A stretch of 64,000 nt of DNA from Limnanthes douglasii subsp. nivea (taxonomy: Eukaryota; Streptophyta; Magnoliopsida; Brassicales; Limnanthaceae): NCBI GenBank assembly GCA_036936605.1, contig JAUPFV010000001.1, positions 171,882,386-171,946,385 of the forward strand. The letters run 5' to 3'. Each line of letters opens with the position of its first letter. The stretch's first letter is position 1. The notes beneath the pieces were generated by a model that had not been told where the DNA came from, searched no databases, and saw nothing but the letters and a program-made list of their open reading frames with translations. The position numbers were made by a program, and so were the translations under genes. Positions 47,860 to 56,242 of the stretch are shown here, in pieces.

Positions 47860-48974
47860 GGAGAACAACTCTTCTTGTAAAGCGCATGGTTATATTGTGT
47901 TAGATGAGGTTTTATACAAGAAATCATTGAGTAGGCCATTGTTGTGTTCCTTCAATAAACAAAAGTCAGAGGAAATTTTCTCAAAAATACACGATGGGGA
48001 GGGTTCAACACATTGTGGGTTCAATATATTGACACGTCGGGTTTTGTTGGCACGGTATTATTGGCCTTTGATTATCAACGATTCAACAATTATATTCACA
48101 AACCCGCAGTTCCGATCATGTCCATTACCGTAGCCGTCTCATTTGACAGATGAATAATAAATTTAATAGGACCATTACACATGGCTTCTAGAGGACGCCA
48201 TATGATTATCTTGGAGGTTGACTATTTTTTGAAGTGGGCAGCGACTGAACCATTATCTGGAACAAAAACCAAAAATGTTATTAAGTTCATTATAAACAGT
48301 GGTTGTTGCCGCTTTGGGGTACCTTGAAAATTACCACGGATAACGGTCCTTAATTTAACATCAGAGAAATGGCTTATTTTTGTGCTTCGAGTGGAATAAT
48401 ACAATTATTTTCTACATCTTTTCATCCCCAAACAAATGGTCAGGTAACGGTGACAAATAAATCTATTTTAGAAGGTCTAAAGAAGAATTTGATATAGGCT
48501 GAAGGAAAATGGCATAATTATTTGCAAGAGGTATTATGGGCTTATCGAACAACTCTTAGAGAGGCCTTGGTGTATGGAATGGATGATGTTAGTACTGCAG
48601 AATCTATATTACCTTCTTATAGAATAGTTCAATATTTAAAGGACTTGAATAACGAAGCAAAAAGAGCAGATTTGGACTTGATTGAGGAAAAAAGAGCTAA
48701 AACTCATCTGAATATATTTAATTATCAGACTCCTATAATGAGTAGATATAATTTGAAGGTAAAAATGAGGGATTTCAAAGTTGGCGATAAAGTTATAAGG
48801 AAGGTATTCCTCCATACTAAGGAAAATAGCATTGGCAAGATGGCTCCAAATTGGGAGGGTCCCTATATGGTTGTGGAAATAATAAAACTAGGTTCTTATG
48901 GCCATTGTGGCGAGCAGGGGAGGATGCTTCAACATCCTTGGAATATACATCATCTAAAATTGTATTGGGAGTAA
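47860..48974 (+). pseudogene. Tat-3 integrase remnant
   Basis: The zinc-binding end reads KIHDGEGSTHCGFNILTRRV (Tat-4: ELHDGEGSAHCGFRALTRRV). The catalytic core is recognisable as EVDYFLKWAATEPLSGT, CCRFGVP then KITTDNGP, and FHPQTNGQVTVTNKSILEG. Here the Glu of the DDE triad position (Tat-4: QVEVANRTI) reads as Thr. A 150-codon open frame (48522-48974) covers the C-terminal half: EVLWAYRTT, DLIEEKRAKTHL, FLHTKEN, WEGPYMVVE, HPWNIHHLKLYWE. Stops and one frame change lie upstream. Confidence 0.85.
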
Positions 48975-49229
48975 CTACTTCTTTTAAAGATTGTTGAATA
49001 ATTGATATACTCTTTTCTACCTTGTTGGTCGAGGGATGTTTTAATTCGGTGTTATGTAAATATTCGATATTATCAATAAAAATATTTTTTGGCCAATGAT
49101 TGTTTAATTATAATTATTTAAATTATTTTGGTAATAGTTAAAGACTAATCATATTTGAAGTTGGCCAAGATTAATTATTTCCAAAGTATTGAATGTTTAT
49201 TAAACACTTTTCGAAGAAACAACCCTATT

Positions 49230-49378
49230 CGAAGTGCTACATTCTTTAAATGCACTATAATATTTTGTGGTGCTACGTTCTTTAAACGCACTATATTATT
49301 CGAAGTGCTATGTTATGTAAACTCACTATAATATTTGAAGTATTATGTTATTTAAACGCACTATAATATATCGAGGTA
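49230..49378 (+). repeat. Tandem array of 35-36-bp units in the Tat-3 spacer
   Basis: The unit GTGCTACATTCTTTAAATGC + ACTATAATATT starts at 49234, 49270, 49305 and 49340. The four copies are imperfect. It lies between the end of pol (48974) and the end of the convergent antisense gene (49560). The last copy runs into a degraded partial copy near 49375. Confidence 0.85.
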
Positions 49379-49559
49379 AACATGCCTTGTTATATAAAAA
49401 TATAAACATAGACATAATGAAAGCAGGAGAGAAACATAGTACTTTTTTTATTAATAATAATCTGATGATACACAAAACTGAGTCACCCTATAACAGTTGG
49501 ATGACGAGTAAAAAAAAGAATTTATAAAGAAAAGAGTGAAGTATTTTGTCCTCGAAGTT

Positions 49560-52345
49560 TTATTTGGAGGATTCCCCTTGTTCAGATGTAGTTTCTTCTG
49601 ATTCCTCTTCTTCGGATGAAGAGCTAGGTGTAGGAGCAAAAGCTTCCCTTGGGAAATTTTCACTAAAAATCAGCTCCCATAAGTTTGAAAGGCCAACTTT
49701 TGGAAATAAGGCATGAATTTCATAAAGAAGGTTAACAATTTTTTGCTCTTCGACATTTTGAATAGCCGCTAGCATATCCTTCCCACATTCATTTTGAGCA
49801 GCAGTCACAACAAGTTTTTTCTCTTCCTTGAACTGAGTGTTAAGAGCATCCATGTTCTCTGCCAATTTTTTCTTTTCATCCTCACTCTTGTTTAATGATT
49901 ATTGAAGAGTTGAGTATCTTTGTTTCTCCTCAAATAATTCTTGAGCATGTTTAGATTTTAGATCTTCTATCTCATTTTTGTAAGAAATTTTGAGGTTTTC
50001 TGTCTCTTTCTGATGCATAGATCTGAGATGATTTTTGAGGTAAATGATTCCTCTGAGGAATTCTGATCTAACAGCTTGGAATTCGTGAAATTAGTTCTCC
50101 ACAAAGCCACCAAAGATTTCCCTCATTTTCTTCTCAACAACAACAATTTTCTTTTGACGAACCATCTTCTTCCCCATATTCTCCAAGTGGCTTTGGGAAA
50201 ATTCAACTTCTTCGCATAACGTGTGCTGCAACACCAAGATTGGTGAATGGTTGGAGAGCAATGCAACGTCTTCGGATGGCTCTTCAGTAGGTATGAATAA
50301 TGGTCTGATGTAGGGCATGAGAGCGGATGCGGATGGTGGCAAAGAGATCTCTGATTTAGTTACATCGGGAAGAACAAGAGTAGATCTTTCATCATCATTT
50401 TATAGTTTGTCTTGAATCCCTTGGATGTATGGATCTTTATCTTTGTCAAGATCTTGATATTGATTGAAGTTGATAAACATTTCAAGATAATAGTGATGAT
50501 CCCCTCGATTATTATCAACTGCAATATCTCCTTGATTGTCTCATTGATCATCATTTTCTCCAGTTTCCCTTTGTTGATCCTCCACCACAATGACTCTGTC
50601 AGTTTCAGAAGGCATCACTTCTTGTGGGGTCTGTTCATTTTTATATTTTTCCCTCTTTTGTGGTGGTGTCTTGGATGTGCTCTTCTTTGCTTCGAAGCAA
50701 CATTTTTTTTTCCGGGAAGACTTAACCTTTTCTTCCTCTTCAATAGTGGGAAGGAATTTTTCTACTACTTTTCTTTTTGCTTTTGGTTGCATCGTTAGAA
50801 CCTCTGGAGGTCTAGCGCCAGATGTAGCTGTCATTTTATTCTTTTTCCCTTAATTTTTGAGGGAAGATGGCTCTCTGACCTATTTCAAACTGGAAGAAGC
50901 ACCTTAGCATCAGGCGCCACTAGTCTTTTCACAGCCAGAATCAGGTTTGGAGGTTCCATTGGATCTTCTGGGAAATAAGCCCCTAGTGTAATTTACCACA
51001 AGTGGTTGTTGATGAAATGAATGGGCAAAAAAGCTGAGTGGAACCCATTGCCCCACTCTTTTTCTGCCCATGTTGCTAACTTGCCAAAAATTTCCTTAAC
51101 ATCTTTTTGGAGAATCTTATACCGCCTCAGAATTTCTGGGATAAAATAATAAATAAGCCAAAGAGTAAAAGAAGATAATTAAAACAACAACAAAAAGAGA
51201 AGTAGCTTACTGTACTCCTCCAGATGAGGTTGATTTTCGATGGGTTAACCTCTGATATTTCCTTTTCATTTTCCCAGGCCCCTGAAACATAGACAACTTT
51301 CTGCTTCCAAACTTGTCAGCCTCGAGTAGGTCATCGATTATTTTAAGATCATCGTCAAGTGTGATATAGTAGAAAGGCAAGACAAGACCTTTCAAAAGTT
51401 TGGCCAAGATAATGAAATATGAGATGGAAAGACAAATTTGGGCAAGCCTGGAAGCCATGATAATTGACAGAAGGGTGAACCATTGTTAGGAGTGGCTTGT
51501 ATAGGGCAGAGATCGAGGAGCTCAAAATATTCTACAATCATTGTGTCTAATGGAAACCGAAGACCCCAGTTGATAATCGTTCGGTATACTACCAGCTCAT
51601 TCTACAATCATTGGTTAAGTGTAGTCTCTCATTTTCTTTAAAGTCGAAGTACAATGCTATCTGGCATTCCTCATTTCTTTCTTAAGGAGGCAACCTAAGA
51701 CTCGGGATAATAAATATAAGGCATATTTTTTAGTGCCAATATATACTCGGGATTAAGTGGCTTTAGGTTTTCACCTATTGAAGCAGCTAGTTCTTCGGAG
51801 AGTTTAGTATGAGCTTTTTTTATCCTTCTTCTAGGTTATTTTATCTTTGCAACACCCTTAAATATCTCACTATCAGTTTATTTCAAACCATCATCCTCTG
51901 TATCAGCTTCAATGATCGATTGGGTATCTTCATATTCAGCTTCCTCTTTGGATACCTCATCTACAAGTTGAGGTGGGTTGAGATTCGAGGTTGATTCTCT
52001 ATTAGCAGTGCTTTGAGGGATTTTGTTAAGATGTTGTAGTTGTCTCAACAACTCCCTCAGAGGAGGAGAAAAAGTTGTAGGATTCGAAGTATGGTCAGCA
52101 TCGTCTCCTATAGCGATTAATATTTTTCTTTTAAGGGTTTGAAGAAGAGCTTTTGAATGAACTTGAGAGGTTTCCTTGCGCAGTTGTCGAGGGGATTCAA
52201 AGTTAAATAGAGAATAAGTTTATTCTGATCTTCTCAAAATAGATGCGGTTTCGGTTACTTTGCGATTGATTCGATGAGTTGAATTTGCAGAAGGGATTCG
52301 AGGCGATGATCTAGTTAGATGTGGTGAAATTTGAGGCATTTTTTG
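49560..52345 (-). pseudogene. Tat-3 antisense gene remnant (with recognisable intron)
   Basis: Reads from an ATG near 52343 (MPQISPHLTRSSPRIPS), through a Ser/Pro/Glu-rich region, to the conserved core at about 51570-51300 (INWGLRFPLDTMIVEYFEL, then LCPIQATPN; Tat-4 has FNWGLRFPLDPEIVRYFHL, LCPTQLSPN). A donor GTAAGC at 51210 and an acceptor TATCCCAG ending 51136 define a 75-bp intron at the Tat-4 intron position. Exon 2 begins ILRRYKIL. The end (49865-49560) carries LLYEIHALFPKVGLSNLWEL and a Ser/Glu-rich tail, like LLFHEKFPKRTLGDLWLY in Tat-4. Several stops and a one-base shift near the donor make it a pseudogene. Confidence 0.8.
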
Positions 52346-52770
52346 TATTTGAGTCTTGGATGATTGATTTTCTTCTAGAAGAGAATAATTTGAAAAAGCG
52401 AGAGGAGTTCGATTTTGATCAAAGTTAGCGTAATATATTGTCTCTATGGAAAACCCCTAAGGGGCGTTGCATATCAATCCACCCCTCTATATTCATATGC
52501 CCTTTCACTTATGCAGAAGTAATCGTATGTTCTGAAATGAGGTTATTTTTTATCTGGTGAGGATCAATTTTTGGGTTTTTTTGCTCTTGGCTTTTTGAGT
52601 TTTGAATGCTTTCTCATATACAGACTTAAAGGATGAGAGGTAGATTTGTGTTTTCCGGCGAAAGTAGCTTAAAGGTTGAAGACTCAGATGAAGGTAGCCA
52701 AGAAGTTTTAAGAACAAACACACTCTCTGTCTCTAAAATGTGTTGTAAAGCAAAATGAGGCGAAAATGGG

Positions 52771-52780
52771 TATTTATAGG
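52771..52780 (-). promoter_or_regulatory. TATA box upstream of the Tat-3 antisense gene
   Basis: On the minus strand CCTATAAATA (52780-52771) lies about 430 bases upstream of the apparent ATG at 52343. In Tat-4 the corresponding TATA box is 107 bases from the ATG. The leader between TATA and ATG here is long and contains no upstream gene. Confidence 0.5.
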
Positions 52781-53140
52781 AAACATTAAGGGAGAGGAAA
52801 ATTGAAGAGGCGGAGAAGGTAATTGGACAGAATTCCAAACGGTTGCGTATATAAGAATTTGACACCTGCTATATGATAGGCATAGTGGCAGACCTAGTGC
52901 CTAGGGCATCACCTATTCGATTCACACTTCGGACATTTATGATTGTTTTAAGAAAACATCTCTATATGAAAATGTCCGAAGTGTTGATAAAAATTTGCAT
53001 CAATTCGAGGATAAAATTTTGCCAAAAATATGGGGATAGTAAATTTGAAGCAGTTCGAATTTTAGCTAAAGGGATTTTTTCCTCACTACTAATTATTTTC
53101 TGATGACAGTTAGTTCTTATTCATGGGCTTTCATAAGAAC

Positions 53141-53447
53141 TAAGGGGGCTACTGATAATGAAATATAATATTGAGGGTCAAAATGTAATAAATAAGACTG
53201 TGTGTAATAAGTTATATAGTTGTGCGGGAGATTTAAACTCTTATGTAAAAGTCGAGAAGGAGAATGCAATAAGGCCTTTTATATAACAAATTCTGTTGAA
53301 CTCAAGTCCTTGCACCTATAGATAGCGGTCAGGGCTAATATAAAATGGATTATGATTTTTGATTGAATTGATTTTCACTTCTTGATTTTCTCTCTCTAAA
53401 AGTTACTTTTTACCATTTCTCTCTAAGAATCAAATTTGTTCCATATC
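53141..53447 (+). mobile_element. Polypurine tract and 3' LTR of Tat-3
   Basis: The polypurine tract TAAGGGGGCTAC (53141-53152) is followed by TGATAATG, the LTR start. A TATA-like CTTTTATATAAC lies at about 53276-53287. The end is placed at about 53447 (...TTCCATATCA), just before copia sequence resumes. The terminal junction is the same type as at 550 and, inverted, at 55807. Confidence 0.7.
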
Positions 53448-53454
53448 AGTCTAA

Positions 53455-55175
53455 AGCTAGAATTCGGTCCGTGTACGAATCCAGTAACTTTGTTTTATTA
53501 AAAGATGGAACCTTTTTTTGAAAAATATACTCTTATAACAACATGTTTAAACTATGTACTCATGAAGCTTCTATTAATGAAGTGAAAAAATCTATTTACT
53601 CTTGCTCTCATAATGAATATTTATTATATTACAGTAGACTTGCTCATATATGACATAGTACGATAAATAATATTGTGAAAACCAGACTTACAAAATATGA
53701 TATAGGTTCGTATGAAAAATGTGAGTTATATGTTGAATCAAAGATGATTAAAAATCCTTACAAATACTTATAAAGATACACGAAATTGTAAGACTTAACA
53801 CACAACGACATATGTGAGTTAAACGGTATCTTAAGACGTGGAGGTAAGAGATACTTTTATTGATGACTATTCTACATTTACTCATGTATATTTGCTTAAA
53901 CATAAGGATGATGTCTTTAACATGTTTAAGATCTTCAAATTAGAAGTAAAAAAAATAAATTAAACACTAAGATTAAAATAATACGTAGTGATTTTCTAGT
54001 TTTTGGAAGAGAATATGATAATTCATTAATACTCAGTGCCTTACACGCCAAAACAAAATGGATTGGCTGAGCGCAAAAATATACATTTGATTGAGATGAC
54101 TAATCTCATGCTAATTAATTCAGAATTATATATAAATTTATGGGGTGGAGCTTTTTAAACTGCATATCATATTTGTAATCATACTCTTTTAAGAAAATTT
54201 AAATTTCTCCATATGAGGTATCAAAGTGAATAAAACTAAATATAGATTACTTTAATATGAGGATGTTTAACATTTTGCAAAAATACGGATCTAAAAAGAA
54301 TAACTTTAGGTCATAAAGCTATAAGATGCATGTTCATTGGTTAGCTGCCAATAACAAATATTATAAATTATTAGATTTGCAATCCAATGTGGTATTTGAA
54401 TCAAAAGAACTGAAGTTCTTTGAATCCAAATTACATGATCATAACAGGATACAAAAAGTTGTATAAAATAAGGAAACAACTTTGAAAAAAGTATATTCGG
54501 TTAATAAGCAATCACGAGAACCTCTTAGGAGTCAAAGGTTCGTTCTATTTAGTCAAAGGAAATTATAAAGAAATCACTGAAAAAGTTGGACAATACTTTC
54601 TTTAAAAGATTACCTAAATCGTATAAGGAAGCAATAACATCACGACATTCTGTATTTTAGCAATATGCCATACATGAAAAAATGGATTAAATAATATCAA
54701 ATCACAATTGGGAGTTAGTGGAGTTACCTACAAGGTTCAAGACCAATTGGTTGTAAGCCGGTATTTAGAAATAAATTCCACATAGATGGAATCATTTCAG
54801 CTTTCAAAACAAGATTGGTTGCAAAAGGTTTTCGAAAAAAATGAATATATTATTATGAAACCTATGACCCGGTATCTTGAACAACAAACATTAGGATGTT
54901 TTTTGCAATTTCATCGGCATACAAATTAAGAATTCACCAAATGGAGGTCAAAACAACTTTCATAAATAGAGATCTCGATGAGGAGGTTTATATGGAACAA
55001 CCCAAGGGTTTTACCCCCGGGAAATGGATATAAGGTATGTAGGCTTGTTAAGTCATTATATGGTGTTAAAGAAGCACCTAAAAATGGAATGAAAAAATGA
55101 TGATGCTATTATAATTGATGGGTCTAGACATAACACGACGGAAAAAAATGCTTATACACCAAAGTTGGTTGTGAT
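53455..55175 (+). pseudogene. Copia-2 pre-integrase, integrase and reverse transcriptase remnant
   Basis: Pre-integrase: SNFVLLKDGTFF (about 53490), a LAHI motif, and CELYVESKMIKNPY. Integrase: IDDYSTFTHVYLLKHKDDVF then NMFKIFKLEV (53855-53950), YTPKQNGLAERKNIHLIEM (about 54035). Reverse transcriptase: TRLVAKGF (about 54812), YYETYDPVS (about 54855), YKLRIHQMEVKTTFINRDLD then EEVYMEQPKGFTP (54925-55015). The KAFLNG-LEEEVYM-QP-GF pattern is the copia reverse transcriptase. It ends near 55175 without the catalytic YVDD or RNase H. The gag part lies at 47646-47838, on the other side of Tat-3. Confidence 0.85.
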
Positions 55176-55286
55176 GTATTAGGGCTAACCTTCGTTAGTC
55201 ACCAGAGTTAGACACTTGTTTCAAAACAGCCACTGAAGTTATATTTGTTTCAAAATCTCCACTTTTGTTTGTTTTCTTTACATTTA
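55176..55286. other. Junction between Copia-2 and Tat-4
   Basis: Non-coding. AAACAGCCACTGAAG and TTTGTTTCAAAATCTCCACT have the style of miniature-element ends, but no inverted partner is visible. The right part borders the probable left end of the Tat-4 LTR. Confidence 0.35.
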
Positions 55287-55821
55287 TGGTCACTAGTGGT
55301 GTGGATAATAATTGCCTGAGGGTAGGCTAGTAATTTCAAGTGGAGTTTCAAGGTGGTGTGTGGGTGTTTAACGGTGGTGTATGGGTGTTTAACGGTGGTG
55401 TATGGGTGTTTAACGGTGGTGTATGGGTGTTTAACGGTGGTGTAGAGAGTAGAGAGATGATTAAGCAGCTTGGTAGCAGTTAATTCTCATTACCCATAGT
55501 TAATGCTGGTGGTTGGGTATTTATAGTATGATGTTTGGGCCCTTATGGGCTTTCGTTTCATGTTTAATGGACCCGGGTCATGATTAAAGACCCATGAGCT
55601 CTAAGTAGGAGAGCAAGTAGCTTAGTCAGGAAGTGTTTAGGTTTTTTAGTACTTTAGTCATAGTTCGAACAGTCTTAAGTTTATAGTGTCCAAAGTAATC
55701 TGTCCGGAAGTGATCTGTTCGACTTATGTCTTTGTGGCCTGTCCGGTGTTCGGAGAGACATAGACTGATTTACCCTTCCGGGGAGCATGCTGAATTCGGA
55801 CTCAACAGGAGCCCCTTTTTT
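55287..55821 (-). mobile_element. 3' LTR and polypurine tract of Tat-4
   Basis: On the minus strand AAAAAAGGGGCTCC (polypurine tract) is followed at 55807 by TGTTGAGTCCGAATTC, the LTR start. A TATA box (TATAAATA) lies at 55525-55518. The proposed end ...AGTGACCA at 55287 gives a 521-bp LTR with TG...CA ends. Similarity to the LTR at 550-934 runs from the GACTAAGCTA block through the TATA box to a CCACACCA block near the end. The transcribed part contains the 21-bp repeat array. Confidence 0.75.
55352..55443. repeat. 21-bp minisatellite within the Tat-4 LTR
   Basis: Four nearly identical units of GGTGGTGTATGGGTGTTTAA + C start at 55352, 55373, 55394 and 55415, with a partial fifth at 55436. 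The first unit differs by one base (GTGTG for GTATG). It lies downstream of the LTR TATA box and would be part of the element RNA. The unit is a multiple of three but no ORF uses it. Confidence 0.95.
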
Positions 55822-56134
55822 AGGTGTTTGAGCAAGTGTTCTTGTCAAAGAACTGAAAAGCAGTCCGATGAATGAAGTGGTTCTCAATTTGGACAGAACC
55901 GTGGGTATACCCGGACAGGTTAAGCTTTACGAATTCCAAACGGTTTTTGCCAGAGTTAGTGGGACACGTGTCGCTCTCTGATTGGCCACTCCAGCCGTTT
56001 TTTCACCTTGAATTTCGCACCACCTTCTTTAACAAGTAACCTCTTTAATTACCAATAGTGACATCAGCGCCGTCTTTTAATTATTGCCCAACTTTTCGGA
56101 TTCTCCTAGGAATCAACTCCTTTTTTCAAATCTA

Positions 56135-56142
56135 CTATAAAT
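56135..56142 (+). promoter_or_regulatory. TATA box for the Tat-4 antisense gene
   Basis: CTATAAAT about 107 bases upstream of the ATG at 56243, followed by a pyrimidine-rich leader with TTTCTCTCTCTAGAAC just before the start. This is a typical plant core promoter arrangement and lies outside the LTR, so the antisense gene can be expected to have its own transcript. Confidence 0.6.
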
Positions 56143-56242
56143 TCACATTCATTTTCCACTGTTTTACCATCTCTTTCAAATTTTACTCTGCAAATTTACT
56201 CAGAGCTTTCTCTCTCTAGAACAAAAATTCCCTTGGCAGTTT

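Larger units (their letters stand above)
47840..53447 (+). mobile_element. Tat-3: 5'-truncated Tat-lineage Ty3/gypsy element
   Basis: Contains integrase (47860-48974, +), a 35-bp tandem array, the antisense gene (52345 to 49560, -), a polypurine tract (53141-53152) and a 3' LTR (53153 to about 53447). Everything 5' of integrase (LTR, gag, protease, reverse transcriptase, RNase H) is missing. It lies between two pieces of one copia element. Decay is intermediate between Tat-2 and Tat-4. Confidence 0.8.

Noticed and set aside
50412..50853. Plus-strand hydrophobic frames (128 and 87 codons) resembling membrane proteins
   Set aside because: Complement of the Lys/Glu-rich minus-strand antisense gene of Tat-3. 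The hydrophobicity comes from TTC/TTT runs opposite GAA/AAA codons.
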